The notes: generated by a model from the sequence alone, not told the origin. 64,000 bases of DNA from Bacteroides sp. (GCA_022648295.1 JALCME010000010.1:89489-153488); one strand, 5' to 3'; positions 1 to 10,300 are shown, numbered from the stretch's first letter. Numbers and translations: made by a program.

Positions 1-51
1 TTTGCAATCTATTGTGCCCTTGCAGGTGTTATAACCTTAATATTGTCTTAA
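1..51 (+). CDS. uppP: C-terminal end of a membrane protein, probably undecaprenyl-diphosphatase (partial)
   Basis: The first 51 bases read in frame 1 as a 16-residue hydrophobic tail (FAIYCALAGVITLILS) ending in TAA. That fits the last membrane helix of an undecaprenyl-diphosphatase, and uppP commonly precedes truB and queA in Bacteroides; this gene order is general knowledge, not visible here. The gene is cut by the window edge, so only the tail can be judged. It ends 11 bases before the truB start, which suggests one operon. Any other polytopic membrane protein could end similarly. Confidence 0.5.
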   Translation, partial: FAIYCALAGVITLILS

Positions 52-62
52 ATCGGTCGCTG

Positions 63-764
63 ATGAATTTTAAAGAAGGAGAAGTGATCTATTTCAACAA
101 GCCTTTAGGCTGGACTTCGTTTAAGGTAGTGGGACATGCACGTTACCACATCTGCCGGAGAATGAAAGTAAAAAAGTTGAAAGTGGGACATGCCGGGACA
201 CTCGATCCGCTCGCTACAGGAGTGATGATTGTATGCACGGGGAAAGCGACCAAACGGATTGAAGAATTTCAGTATCATACCAAGGAATACGTAGCTACTC
301 TCCAACTGGGTGCTACTACCCCTTCCTACGACTTGGAACACGAAATAGACGCAACCTACCCTACGGAGCATATTACCCGCGAACTGGTGGAAGAAACCCT
401 GAAAAAGTTTACAGGTGAGATACAGCAAGTACCTCCCACCTTCTCGGCCTGCAAAATAGAGGGTAAACGCGCTTACGAACTGGCAAGAAAGGGAGAGGAA
501 GTGGAACTTCAGCCCAAATTGCTGGTGATAGACGAAATAGAACTGCTTGAATGCAACCTCCCCGAAATAAAAATAAGGGTGGTATGCAGTAAAGGTACTT
601 ATATACGCGCCTTAGCGCGCGACATTGGCGAAGCATTGAACAGCGGAGCTCACCTCACCGCATTGGTCCGTACACGCGTAGGTGACGTCCGATTGGAAGA
701 TTGCCTTGACCCAATGGCATTTAAAGAGTGGATAGACGCTCAAGAGGTAGAAATAGAAGAATAA
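63..764 (+). CDS. truB: tRNA pseudouridine-55 synthase TruB
   Basis: Converts U55 in the T-loop of tRNAs to pseudouridine in the cytoplasm. The protein (233 aa) has the TruB nucleophile motif GHAGTLDPLATG with the catalytic aspartate at residue 48, the N-terminal NKPLGWTSF motif, and the later CSKGTYIRALARD motif. An in-frame ATG exists at position 12, but it would overlap the upstream reading frame and add 17 unrelated residues. The ATG at 63 gives the normal TruB start. It is followed 21 bases later by queA, so the two are probably co-transcribed as a tRNA-modification operon. Confidence 0.95.
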   Translation: MNFKEGEVIYFNKPLGWTSFKVVGHARYHICRRMKVKKLKVGHAGTLDPLATGVMIVCTGKATKRIEEFQYHTKEYVATLQLGATTPSYDLEHEIDATYPTEHITRELVEETLKKFTGEIQQVPPTFSACKIEGKRAYELARKGEEVELQPKLLVIDEIELLECNLPEIKIRVVCSKGTYIRALARDIGEALNSGAHLTALVRTRVGDVRLEDCLDPMAFKEWIDAQEVEIEE

Positions 765-785
765 TTTCAAAGTAAAAGAATAAAT

Positions 786-1844
786 ATGAAACTGTCGCAA
801 TTTAAATTCAAACTTCCGGAAGAGAAGATTGCTTTACATCCCACGAAGTACAGAGATGAGTCACGCCTTATGATATTACATCGCAAGACCGGTGAGATTG
901 AGCATAAAGTGTTTAAAGACATTTTAGACTATTTTGATGACAAGGATGTATTCGTTTTTAACGACACTAAAGTATTCCCTGCCCGTCTGTACGGAAATAA
1001 AGAAAAGACCGGCGCTCGTATAGAAGTCTTTCTTTTACGGGAACTAAATGAAGAACTCCGCTTATGGGATGTACTAGTAGATCCTGCCCGTAAAATCCGT
1101 ATCGGTAACAAACTGTACTTTGGTGAAGATGATTCCATGGTAGCCGAAGTAATAGACAATACCACTTCCAGAGGTCGTACGCTCCGCTTTCTCTACGACG
1201 GACCACACGATGAGTTTAAGAGAGCACTTTATGCATTAGGTGAAACGCCACTGCCTCATACCATCATCAACCGCCCCGTGGAGCCGGAAGATGCAGAACG
1301 CTTTCAATCCATCTTTGCACGCAACGAGGGAGCAGTAACCGCCCCCACTGCCAGCTTGCATTTCAGCCGGGAGTTAATGAAGCGTTTGGAAATTAAAGGA
1401 ATAGACTTTGCTTACATCACCCTTCATGCTGGTTTAGGAAACTTCCGTGACATTGATGTGGAAGACCTTACTAAGCATAAGACGGACTCGGAACAAATGG
1501 TTGTGGACGAGAAAGCAGTAGATACCGTAAACCATGCAAAAGACCAGAATAAGCAGGTTTGTGCTGTGGGAACTACCGTGATGCGTGCCATAGAAAGCAC
1601 GGTCAGCACCGACGGACACCTAAAACCTTATACCGGATGGACCAATAAGTTTATCTTCCCTCCGTATGACTTTACAGTCGCCAACGCCATGGTATCCAAT
1701 TTCCATATGCCACTTTCTACGCTGCTAATGATCGAAGCCGCTTTTGGAGGTTACGATCAAGTCATGGCTGCCTATCAGGTTGCACTGAAAGAAGACTACC
1801 GTTTCGGCACATACGGAGATGCCATGCTGATTACGGATAGGTAA
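786..1844 (+). CDS. queA: S-adenosylmethionine:tRNA ribosyltransferase-isomerase QueA
   Basis: Transfers and isomerises the ribosyl group of S-adenosylmethionine onto 7-aminomethyl-7-deazaguanine in tRNA, giving epoxyqueuosine. The 352-residue length is normal for the family. Recognisable motifs are [11 protein letters not shown] near residue 58, the TAPTASLHF loop near residue 188, the HAGLGNF motif, [12 protein letters not shown], and the C-terminal [12 protein letters not shown]. It sits between truB and folK with short gaps (21 and 14 bases), typical of an operon. The TAPTASLHF loop reads Ser where many members have Gly; this looks like ordinary variation. Confidence 0.96.
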   Translation: MKLSQFKFKLPEEKIALHPTKYRDESRLMILHRKTGEIEHKVFKDILDYFDDKDVFVFNDTKVFPARLYGNKEKTGARIEVFLLRELNEELRLWDVLVDPARKIRIGNKLYFGEDDSMVAEVIDNTTSRGRTLRFLYDGPHDEFKRALYALGETPLPHTIINRPVEPEDAERFQSIFARNEGAVTAPTASLHFSRELMKRLEIKGIDFAYITLHAGLGNFRDIDVEDLTKHKTDSEQMVVDEKAVDTVNHAKDQNKQVCAVGTTVMRAIESTVSTDGHLKPYTGWTNKFIFPPYDFTVANAMVSNFHMPLSTLLMIEAAFGGYDQVMAAYQVALKEDYRFGTYGDAMLITDR

Positions 1845-1858
1845 CAACCGAAGTAACA

Positions 1859-2329
1859 ATGAACGTGTATTTCAGTTTAGGAAGCAATCTCGGCGACAAA
1901 GAGCAAAACCTTCGTCTGGCCGTACAGAACATAGAAAAGCGGATAGGGAGAATCATCTCCTTATCCGCTTTTTATACTACCGAGCCCTGGGGGTTTTCTT
2001 CCAAAAACACGTTTCTCAACGCTGCGCTCTGCGTAGAAACATCCCTTCCCCCACAAGAAGTCTTGCAAATCACGCAGGAGATTGAGCAAGAGATGGGACG
2101 GACTCATAAATCAACCCGGGGCGTTTATGCCGACCGCGTGGTAGATATTGATTTGCTACTCTACGGAGACCTCATTCTTGAGACTCCCACCCTAAAACTG
2201 CCTCACCCTTTAATGCAGAAACGTCGCTTCGTCATGGAACCACTAGCAGAGATTGCACCAAATATGGTGCACCCCATATTCGGGAGAACAATGAAAGAAA
2301 TAGAGCAGATGGTAGATGATTTTAGATGA
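1859..2329 (+). CDS. folK: 2-amino-4-hydroxy-6-hydroxymethyldihydropteridine pyrophosphokinase (HPPK)
   Basis: Transfers pyrophosphate from ATP to 6-hydroxymethyl-7,8-dihydropterin in folate synthesis. The 156-residue protein starts with the SLGSNLGD motif and carries the HPPK signature DRVVDIDLLLYGD near residues 93-105 (metal- and ATP-binding aspartates) and the LPHPLMQKRRFVMEPL motif near 120-135. It follows queA by 14 bases and is probably the last gene of the uppP-truB-queA-folK run. A separate promoter-like element overlaps its 3' end and appears to serve the next gene. Confidence 0.95.
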   Translation: MNVYFSLGSNLGDKEQNLRLAVQNIEKRIGRIISLSAFYTTEPWGFSSKNTFLNAALCVETSLPPQEVLQITQEIEQEMGRTHKSTRGVYADRVVDIDLLLYGDLILETPTLKLPHPLMQKRRFVMEPLAEIAPNMVHPIFGRTMKEIEQMVDDFR

Positions 2330-2335
2330 TTTTCT

Positions 2336-2343
2336 TAACTTTG
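2336..2343 (+). promoter_or_regulatory. Bacteroides -7 promoter element for the DUF6377 gene
   Basis: TAACTTTG matches the Bacteroides -7 consensus TAnnTTTG. Transcription would begin near 2350 and leave about 39 bases before the ATG at 2389. That supports the later start codon for the downstream gene. No clear -33 TTTG is seen. Confidence 0.5.
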
Positions 2344-2388
2344 CCTGCATTGACCTCTTCCATTATTATAACTAATAATACGTTCGAA

Positions 2389-4005
2389 ATGCCGGGAAAG
2401 CTTGTCTGGTTAATGCTATTAGGACTCAGCCTAAATTTAAGCTCCGTCTCTGCAAACAGTGGAGATGACAGTATCATACACAAATTAGACAAAATGATAA
2501 TAGAGCGGAGCATTTATCAAGAAAGATTAGAAAAAGAGATCTCTGACTTACAACGCACGCTGGAATATGCAAATGATAATGAATTCCGCTTTAATGTATT
2601 AGGAGATATCTTTGAAAAGTACCGTTCCTTTTTAGTCGATACAGCTTTTGTTATTGCAAAGCAAAGAATGAAAATAGCAAAGTGCCTAAAGAAAGATCAG
2701 CAAGATGAGAGTTTAATGAATATGGCGGACGCCTTAAACAAAATGGGTAGGCATCGCGATGCTTTGGCTATCTTAAACAAGATGCAACGAACACCCTACG
2801 TGCTGCACAATACTTACTTTTATTATCTTTATCATACAATCTACCTATCATGCTATGACGAAGAGATAGATCCGGGTGCCAAAAAGACTTACTATCAATA
2901 CATGAAGAGCTATAAAGATACATTGATCTCAATAAGCCCACCCAATTCAGCCAGTTATATCATGAACAAATGCGGACTGATGAACATGAATGGCAAACAG
3001 GCTGCCGCACTAACGCTTTTAAAAACCTATTATGAGAAAAGCGGCAAAGATAATCCGGATAGAGCAAGAATGGAGTACCTCATGTCGGAACTCTATTTAG
3101 CAAAAGGGGACACAGCAAACGCAAAGCATTATTTAATTCTATCCTCAATTACCGATATCGGAAACGCAAAGAAAGTATACATGTCACTCCAGCGCCTTGC
3201 TACAATTCTTTATAAGCAAGGTGATATTGAAAGAGCCTACAATTACATCACTTGTGCATTAGAAGATATAAATTTCGGAAAAGCGCGCTATCGTATTTTG
3301 GATATCGTGCAATACCTTCCGATTATCAATGCAGCCAATAACTTACGGGTCGCAAAAAACAAGACCCGTATCATCTACTTCTCACTACTACTGTTTGCAC
3401 TGACCTCTATGTTGGTTGTTGCCTTGATTTTTATCAATAAGAAAAACATCAAATTAGTTAAAGCACAGCAATCATTAGAAGAGCAAAATAAATGTTTGCA
3501 CGAAATGACAAATAATCTGGCTCAGATGAATCGTCAGATCAAAGAATCGAACCATATTAAAGAATAATATATAGGTTTGTTATTCAATATCTGTTCGGAA
3601 TATATATCAAGGCAAGAAGATCAGCGCAAGGCATTGGTTCGTATAGTTAACACCGGACAGATGTTCGAAGTGGCAAAAGTTGTCTATAGCCAGTCCTCTG
3701 CATTGGATGAGCTCAAAAGCTTTATGAACCAATTCGATACCATCTTTCTGTCAATCTTTCCTCGTTTTGTAGAGGTCTTTAATCAAGATCTTAACCCACA
3801 AGAAACAATCTCTCAGAAAGATGGCGAACTATTAACTCCCGAATTAAGAATCTATGCTTTAATACGTCTAGGCATTACAGATAACTCCAAAATAGCCAAC
3901 TTCCTTCATTACTCATTACAAACCGTATATAACTACAGGATGAAAATTAGAAATAAACTGATTGTTCCTGAAAAAGAGTTGCTCGATCATCTCTATAATA
4001 TCTAA
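2389..4005 (+). pseudogene. DUF6377-type tetratricopeptide membrane regulator interrupted by an in-frame TAA
   Basis: The frame reads from a signal peptide (residues 1-22), through an alpha-helical TPR-like region, a membrane helix (about 3370-3435) and a coiled coil, to a C-terminal segment with a helix-turn-helix (TPELRIYALIRLGITDNSKIA). TAA at 3565-3567 interrupts it right after the coiled coil, at KESNHIKE*YIGLLFN. The frame then continues unchanged to 4005. Family members usually carry Glu at this place (KEEYIG), so one GAA-to-TAA change explains the break. The uninterrupted product would be about 538 aa. Such proteins often lie next to susCD operons, so this one probably regulated the phosphatase locus that follows. 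The C-terminal 142 residues could be made alone from TTG 3577, but the sequence does not show it. A sequencing error is the main alternative. Confidence 0.75.
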
Positions 4006-4131
4006 AAGAGAACCTCCTCAAGACTTACTCTTACCTTTTAGGTACTTTTCCGCAATATGCTGTTATACAGATATATAGAAATTAAATTAAAGTCATATAA
4101 GCTTCTTAATCTTACTTTTTTATTCAGTTAG

Positions 4132-4162
4132 TTGTAATGACCTATATAGTTGAATAGCTTTG
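4132..4162 (+). promoter_or_regulatory. Promoter of the susC-susD-phosphatase operon
   Basis: TTG at 4132-4134 and TAGCTTTG at 4155-4162 are separated by 20 bases, matching the Bacteroides -33/-7 architecture. Transcription would start near 4168, about 36 bases before the susC ATG. Confidence 0.7.
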
Positions 4163-4203
4163 CCAGCAGAAAACATCTTTGTTAGTCATTAAAACAAATT
4201 ATT

Positions 4204-7179
4204 ATGAAAAAAGAAAGAAGAAACAGATTATTTCTTGAAAAGCAGTGGTACTTGGCTATATTGCTCGCTTGTCTGTTTAGCGTAAGCTCGTTTGCGCAGA
4301 CATTTATTATAAAAGGAAATGTAACGGACAAGGAAAAGCTACCGATCATCGGAGCTAACATCTGGGTAAAAGGTACGACTACAGGTACCATCACTGATCT
4401 AGACGGGAATTTCTCGATAACCATTCCCAACAAGAGTACGACTTTGGTTATCAAATACATTGGTTATAAAGATGTAGAAGTCACAGCTTCACCCAATATG
4501 AAGATTGTATTGGAGGAAGATACCGAAATGTTGGATGAGGTCGTAGTAATAGGTTACGGAAGCGTGAAAAAGTCGGACCTTACCGGATCTGTCACTGCAA
4601 TAAAAACAGATGAGTTTAATAAAGGATTGCAAACTACGGCACAAAGTGCCCTGGTCGGAAAGATTTCCGGTGTGAATGTCGTCTCCAGTTCCGGCGCTCC
4701 AGGTTCTAGCGCTACGATCCGTATCAGAAGCGGTGCCTCTCTTTCCGCATCAAACGACCCTCTAATAGTAATTGACGGAGTTCCCGTGGATAATTCGACC
4801 ATCGAAGGTGGTGGAAATGTTCTCGGAGGAGTCAATCCGAATGACATTGAGACTTTCACCGTACTCAAGGATGCTTCCGCAACAGCGATCTACGGTTCCA
4901 GAGCATCCAACGGAGTAATTGTAATCACCACCAAAAAAGGAAGCGACTCGAAACTCAAGTTCAACTATTCCACTAATGCCTCGATAAGTACGGTGACAAA
5001 GAAGCTAAGCGTTTTATCGGGTGATGAGTTCCGATCGTTTGTACCCACCGTTACCGGCGTTCCTGCCAATGCCGAACTGGGAACAACATCCACCGACTGG
5101 CAAGATGAAATCTATCGCACAGCATTGGGACAAGAACATAACTTTTCGGTCTCCGGTAACCTGAAGAAGAAAACCCTTTACCGGTTATCCGTGGGATATA
5201 CCAATCAAAACGGTATTGTCAAAACAAACAATTATGAAAGATATACCTTCAGCGGAGGTATTTCTCCCAAATTCCTGGACGATCACCTGTCGATGAACCT
5301 GAACTTGAAGGTTTCTTATGAAAACAATAGAAAGGTGGATGAAAGCGTAGTAACCAATGCCTTGCGTTACGACCCCACGCGTCCGGTTAAGACAAACAGT
5401 CCTACCTCCGATACCGATGCGGGATTAGGATACTTTATCTGGATGAATGGTAATTCTCCGATGGCCATTCAGACAGACAATCCCGTAGCCCAACTCGAAC
5501 TCCAGGACTTGCGTAACAAAGTGACCCGCTCAACCGGAAACGCTTCATTGAATTATAAAGTCCATCATTTTGAAGACCTACAATTAAACTTGAACTTAGG
5601 GTATGACATATTGAAAAGTACTTATTCCAATAATGTCCCCCAACTGGCGGGTATGATGTATACTTCCAATATGAAAGATGGTACAGGCCTCAACTATGAT
5701 TCCAAGCAGAATAAAAGAAACACATTATTGGATTTCTACGCCAATTATACCCATGTATTCAATAAAAAGCACGACTTCAGTCTGATGGGAGGTTATGGTT
5801 GGCAACACTTTTGGAAAAAGTTCAATGAAACGACTCTTTCGCCAACAGGTACGGAGCTTTTTTCACCGAATCATTATGAATCAGAATACTATTTGTTGTC
5901 TTTTTACGGACGTTTAAACTACACCTATGATAACAAATATATGGCAACGGCAACGCTTCGTTCGGATGCTTCCTCCCGCTTTGCCAAAGGCAACCGCTGG
6001 GGATTGTTCCCATCTGTAGCGTTGAGTTGGAAGATTAGCCAGGAAGATTTTCTGAAAGACTCAAAAGTCCTCTCCGACTTAAAATTACGCCTAAGCTACG
6101 GAAAGACAGGACAGCAAGACATCTTGAACGACTATCCGTATATGACAACTTTTACCGTATCCAATCAGGAAGCACGTTATCAGTTCGGCGACTCCTGGTA
6201 TTATACTTATCGTCCCAACGGCTATGATTCCGATATTAAATGGGAAACAACTTCCACTTATAACATAGGACTTGATTATGGCTTCCTAAACAACCGGATC
6301 TCCGGCTCCGTAGACTATTACAAAAGACAGACAAAGAACCTGTTAAATACGATTAATGTCATATCCGGAACCAACTATTCCTCCGTCCTCACCACCAACA
6401 TAGGCGAGATGGATAATGAAGGACTTGAATTTTCCATTAATACAATACCGGTAAGTACCAAAAATTGGCGATGGAGCGTCGGGATGAATTATACATGGAA
6501 TGATTCTAAAATAACGAAACTTAACGTGGTTGATTCCAGTTCGAACTTCGTTCAAACAGGAGCTATTTCGGGCACGGGAAAGACCGTTCAGGTCTTCATG
6601 GTAGGAGAACGTCCTTATACCTTTTATTTAGCAAAGCAGGCTTATGATGAAAGTGGTAAGCCATTGGAAGGACAATACATCCAGCCAGACGGCTCGGTCT
6701 CAAGCACTGAAACACGATACGCCACCGGCAAGAGTGCCCTTCCGACTTCTTATCTGGGACTGAATACACAATTGACCTATAAGAACTGGGATTTTGCAGT
6801 AAGCGGACACGGATCGTTCGGCAATTACGTCTATAACTATATTGCCGCCGACCAGTATGTACAATCGGTCTATAGTGATCAAGGAAACTTCTCCAATATA
6901 TTGCAGCGGACTCGCAATTCAGGGTTCCAACTTCAGCAACTTTATTCGGATTATTTTCTCGAAAAAGCCTCTTTCTTCCGTATAGACAATATGTCTCTGG
7001 GGTATACCTTCAACAAGCTTTGGAACGCTTCAAGCACGTTGCGACTGATAGCCGGAGTGCAGAATGTGCTCACCATTACCGATTACTCAGGGATAGACCC
7101 GGAAATCTACAGCGGGATAGACCGGAATGTTTATCCACGACCACGCATTTATACCCTGAGTGCGATACTTAATTTCTAA
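4204..7179 (+). CDS. SusC-like TonB-dependent outer-membrane transporter
   Basis: Outer-membrane barrel that imports ligands captured by its SusD partner, powered by TonB. The 991-residue protein has a signal peptide ending near residue 31 (VSSFAQ), a carboxypeptidase-regulatory-like domain at about 35-105, a SusC-type TonB box (DEVVVIGYG, residues 111-119), a plug domain at about 125-245 with the SNGVIVITTKKG motif, and a barrel ending in aromatic-rich LSAILNF. susD follows 19 bases later, and the operon ends with a phosphatase. The cargo may therefore be phosphorylated (inositol phosphates or another organophosphate) rather than a plain glycan. That substrate is inferred from context only. 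Confidence 0.93.
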   Translation: MKKERRNRLFLEKQWYLAILLACLFSVSSFAQTFIIKGNVTDKEKLPIIGANIWVKGTTTGTITDLDGNFSITIPNKSTTLVIKYIGYKDVEVTASPNMKIVLEEDTEMLDEVVVIGYGSVKKSDLTGSVTAIKTDEFNKGLQTTAQSALVGKISGVNVVSSSGAPGSSATIRIRSGASLSASNDPLIVIDGVPVDNSTIEGGGNVLGGVNPNDIETFTVLKDASATAIYGSRASNGVIVITTKKGSDSKLKFNYSTNASISTVTKKLSVLSGDEFRSFVPTVTGVPANAELGTTSTDWQDEIYRTALGQEHNFSVSGNLKKKTLYRLSVGYTNQNGIVKTNNYERYTFSGGISPKFLDDHLSMNLNLKVSYENNRKVDESVVTNALRYDPTRPVKTNSPTSDTDAGLGYFIWMNGNSPMAIQTDNPVAQLELQDLRNKVTRSTGNASLNYKVHHFEDLQLNLNLGYDILKSTYSNNVPQLAGMMYTSNMKDGTGLNYDSKQNKRNTLLDFYANYTHVFNKKHDFSLMGGYGWQHFWKKFNETTLSPTGTELFSPNHYESEYYLLSFYGRLNYTYDNKYMATATLRSDASSRFAKGNRWGLFPSVALSWKISQEDFLKDSKVLSDLKLRLSYGKTGQQDILNDYPYMTTFTVSNQEARYQFGDSWYYTYRPNGYDSDIKWETTSTYNIGLDYGFLNNRISGSVDYYKRQTKNLLNTINVISGTNYSSVLTTNIGEMDNEGLEFSINTIPVSTKNWRWSVGMNYTWNDSKITKLNVVDSSSNFVQTGAISGTGKTVQVFMVGERPYTFYLAKQAYDESGKPLEGQYIQPDGSVSSTETRYATGKSALPTSYLGLNTQLTYKNWDFAVSGHGSFGNYVYNYIAADQYVQSVYSDQGNFSNILQRTRNSGFQLQQLYSDYFLEKASFFRIDNMSLGYTFNKLWNASSTLRLIAGVQNVLTITDYSGIDPEIYSGIDRNVYPRPRIYTLSAILNF

Positions 7180-7198
7180 TGTTTAAATTCCAAGAATT

Positions 7199-8887
7199 AT
7201 GAAAAAGATATTTTCCCATTCACTATTAATTATATTCTTAGGACTTGTCACCTCCTGCATGGGCGACCTGGATACAATGCCTCTTGACAATAACCAATTG
7301 GTCAGCGAACAAGTGTATAAAACGAAAGACGGATACACCGGTGTGCTGGCAAAATGTTACGCCTCGCTAATTCTTACCGGACAGCAGGGAGGAGATGGCG
7401 GCGATGGCGATTTGGAAGGCGCCAATGAAGGGTATTCAGGCTATGTCCGACTGCTATTCTATATGCAGGAATTAAACACGGATAATTTCCTTATGCCCTC
7501 CTCATCAAACGGACTAAGAAAATGCTTGAATCTCCAATGGAATGCGTCGAATGCTTCCGTGATCAGATGGACTTACCAACGTTTGTATATGAGCATTGCT
7601 TATTGCGATGAGATTTTAAGAGAATGCACCGAAAGCAAACTGGAGAGTCGCGGACTATGGGATGAGATGAAAGACGATTATACCTTCTATCGGGCTGAAG
7701 CACGCTTTATTCGAGCCTATTGCTATTCGATGCTTTGCGATTTCTTTGGTGCAGTGCCCTATGTTGATGAAAATACCGGAGTAAAAGATATCCCCGAACA
7801 ATGGAGCCGGGAAGCTATTTTCAATTATGTTGTTTCCGAACTGAACGACATCGAATCCGAACTTAAAGCTCCGGGAGAGAATGTCTATGGCAGGGTGGAC
7901 CGTGTAGCCGACTGGTTTTTGCTTGCCCGCGTTTATCTGAATGCAGATTCATGGATCGGTCAAAATAAATATAAAGAAGCCTATGAATACGCCAAGAAAG
8001 TGATAGACGACGGTACCTATCCGCTTGCAAGCGATTACCGTGAAATATTCCTTGCCGATAACAACACTTGCAAAGAAATTATCTGGCCTCTGACACAGGA
8101 CGGACTGAACGCACAAAGTTCCGCCGGAACGAATTTCTATGTGAAAGCCTTTGTGAACGGCCCGATGAACGAATTATACCAAACCGGAGTCGGATCAAAA
8201 GGATGGGGGAACGTCAGAGCAAAGACAACTCTGGTAGATGCCTTTGATGCAGATGATGTACAATTCAATACCAGCGATACCTGGGGGAATCAGAAAAAAG
8301 ACAAACGCGCCACGTTTATGACGGCACTATCCAATCAGACTAAAGAGACATGGGACGCTAACCTCAGCATGACCAGCACCTTTACTTGCGGCTACGGATA
8401 TATCAAATGGAGAAATGTCACGAAAGAAGATCAGATCTGCGATTCGGGAGACACCTATTCTTCTATTGATTTCCCTCTGTTCCGCACGGCAGATGCTTAC
8501 CTGATGGCGGCAGAAGCAATTCTGCGCGGTGGTGGCGGTAGTACTACCGAAGCTCTTGGATATGTTAACGAAATAAGAGAACGGGCTTATATGTCGGGGA
8601 AATATGCACAAGCAGGTATCCGTTCGGATGTATCCGGAAAAATATCAGCAAGTGAGTTGACGCTGAACTTTATCCTTGCCGAGCGACAAAGGGAGCTGGC
8701 TTCCGAAGTGACCCGCCGGACCGATCTGATCCGATTTGGTCTCTTCACCAAAGGACACAACTGGGATTGGAAGAATGCCGTTCGTCTGGGTGAAGATGTG
8801 GATGATAAATATAAACTGTTCCCTATACCAGAGAGTGAATTGACTAATAACCCTTATCTAAAGCAGAACGAAGGATATGATAAGTAA
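7199..8887 (+). CDS. SusD/RagB-like surface lipoprotein
   Basis: Lipoprotein that caps the SusC transporter and binds substrate at the cell surface. The 562-residue protein opens with a lipoprotein signal whose lipobox ends at Cys20 (LVTSC). It shows the usual SusD features: an early VYKTKDGYTGVL segment, FYRAEARFIRAYCYSML in the helical core, and a C-terminal region with LNFILAERQRELASEVTRRTDLIRFG. It lies 19 bases after susC, and its 3' end overlaps the phosphatase start by 11 bases, so the three genes are translationally coupled. Confidence 0.93.
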   Translation: MKKIFSHSLLIIFLGLVTSCMGDLDTMPLDNNQLVSEQVYKTKDGYTGVLAKCYASLILTGQQGGDGGDGDLEGANEGYSGYVRLLFYMQELNTDNFLMPSSSNGLRKCLNLQWNASNASVIRWTYQRLYMSIAYCDEILRECTESKLESRGLWDEMKDDYTFYRAEARFIRAYCYSMLCDFFGAVPYVDENTGVKDIPEQWSREAIFNYVVSELNDIESELKAPGENVYGRVDRVADWFLLARVYLNADSWIGQNKYKEAYEYAKKVIDDGTYPLASDYREIFLADNNTCKEIIWPLTQDGLNAQSSAGTNFYVKAFVNGPMNELYQTGVGSKGWGNVRAKTTLVDAFDADDVQFNTSDTWGNQKKDKRATFMTALSNQTKETWDANLSMTSTFTCGYGYIKWRNVTKEDQICDSGDTYSSIDFPLFRTADAYLMAAEAILRGGGGSTTEALGYVNEIRERAYMSGKYAQAGIRSDVSGKISASELTLNFILAERQRELASEVTRRTDLIRFGLFTKGHNWDWKNAVRLGEDVDDKYKLFPIPESELTNNPYLKQNEGYDK

Positions 8888-10190
8888 TGCCAGAACGATA
8901 AAGGGACTCAAATTTTTATTCCCTATCTACTTCCTTTTGACCGTCTGTCTGCCCTCTTGGGGACAGACGTCGAAAGAAGAATTATTCGCAACAATAGAAA
9001 AAACCGGAAGCGTATATTGGGCATACCCCCTCGACTTCAAAGTCCAGACAAAAGCACCCGAAGGCTATCATCCGTTCTATATCAGCCACTATGGGCGCCA
9101 TGGTTCCCGTTATCTGATTTCAGATCAGGACTACCGGTGGATAATCGATTTACTTGAAAAGGGGCACCAAAAAGGAGCGTTAAGCGGCTTGGGAGAGAGT
9201 GCCTATCAACGGCTGCTTAAAGTTTGGAAAGAAGTGGAAGGACATGGTGGCGACTTAACTCCTTTGGGAGTAAGGCAACATCGGGGAATAGCCGAGCGTA
9301 TGTTCACCAATTTCCCGGAAGCATTTAAGGGCAAACGCTTTATCTCCGCACGGTCTACTATTGTATTGCGATGTGCAATGAGTATGGTAGCCTTTGGCGA
9401 TCGCTTAAAAGAGCTGAACCCTAAACTCTCCATCTCTTATGAAGCCAGTCAGAAGTATATGGACTATCTGAATTTCCACACCCCCGAGTCCAACCGCTTT
9501 GCCTCCTCACAAGATGGTCCCTGGGTGGAAGAATACCGCAAATTCGAAGAAGCCCATACGCACCCTCAGCGTTTAATAAAAGCACTATTCAAAGATAGCC
9601 TGTTCGTTGTGAAGAATGTCAATCCGCAAAAAGTGATGTGGGGATTATACTGGATTGCCAGCGATATGCAGGATATAGAAACACCAGTATCTTTTTACGA
9701 CTTGTTTGAACCCCAAGAATTATTCGACTTATGGCAATGCATCAATTACCGCTTCTATGCAGGCGACTCCAACCACGCTGACGGAAAAGGCCTTGTGATA
9801 GCAAATGCCAAACCTTTACTAAAGAATATTCTGGACAGTGCAGACAAGGCCATCGAGAAAGATGGAACAGCAGCCACGTTGCGTTTCGGCCACGATGGTA
9901 ATCTCATTCCTCTGCTGGCGCTAATGCAAATTGAGAACTACAACGTCTCTGTTGATAACCCCAATGAATTATATAAAGTTTGGAGTGACTTTAAAGCTGT
10001 TCCCATGGCCGGCAATCTTCAACTGATCTTCTTCAGAAAAGAAACGGGAAGAGGAACGGGAAAAGCAGACGATATATTAGTGAAATTTTTACAAAACGAG
10101 AATGAAGTCCACATTCCGGTACAAACAAATTCTTTTCCATACTACAAATGGAAAGACGTAAAAGCTTTTTATAAAAAAATATTGGAGTGA
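8877..10190 (+). CDS. Secreted histidine acid phosphatase (MINPP/phytase type)
   Basis: Hydrolyses phosphomonoesters through a phospho-histidine intermediate; related gut enzymes act on inositol phosphates. The 437-residue protein has a signal peptide ending near residue 30 (LPSWGQ), the catalytic RHGSR motif at residues 74-78, and a C-terminal proton-donor motif GHDG with His339-Asp340. The HD form differs from the HAE form of vertebrate MINPP enzymes, so strict inositol-polyphosphate specificity cannot be claimed. It overlaps susD by 11 bases and ends the operon just before a terminator. Its job is probably to release phosphate or the dephosphorylated alcohol at the cell surface or in the periplasm. 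Confidence 0.88.
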   Translation: MISNARTIKGLKFLFPIYFLLTVCLPSWGQTSKEELFATIEKTGSVYWAYPLDFKVQTKAPEGYHPFYISHYGRHGSRYLISDQDYRWIIDLLEKGHQKGALSGLGESAYQRLLKVWKEVEGHGGDLTPLGVRQHRGIAERMFTNFPEAFKGKRFISARSTIVLRCAMSMVAFGDRLKELNPKLSISYEASQKYMDYLNFHTPESNRFASSQDGPWVEEYRKFEEAHTHPQRLIKALFKDSLFVVKNVNPQKVMWGLYWIASDMQDIETPVSFYDLFEPQELFDLWQCINYRFYAGDSNHADGKGLVIANAKPLLKNILDSADKAIEKDGTAATLRFGHDGNLIPLLALMQIENYNVSVDNPNELYKVWSDFKAVPMAGNLQLIFFRKETGRGTGKADDILVKFLQNENEVHIPVQTNSFPYYKWKDVKAFYKKILE

Positions 10191-10220
10191 CACCAATAAT
10201 CAGAGTTAACAATGTGATAG

Positions 10221-10256
10221 AGGATGTGTCGATGCGAATCGCTGCATCCTTTTTTG
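10221..10256 (+). terminator. Rho-independent terminator after the phosphatase operon
   Basis: Stem AGGATG (10221-10226) pairs with CATCCT (10245-10250), with an inner CGAT/ATCG stem, followed by a run of T. Confidence 0.8.
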
Positions 10257-10300
10257 TGTTAAATATATTGCAGGATAGAATCGAGCTCCAATTTATTCCT

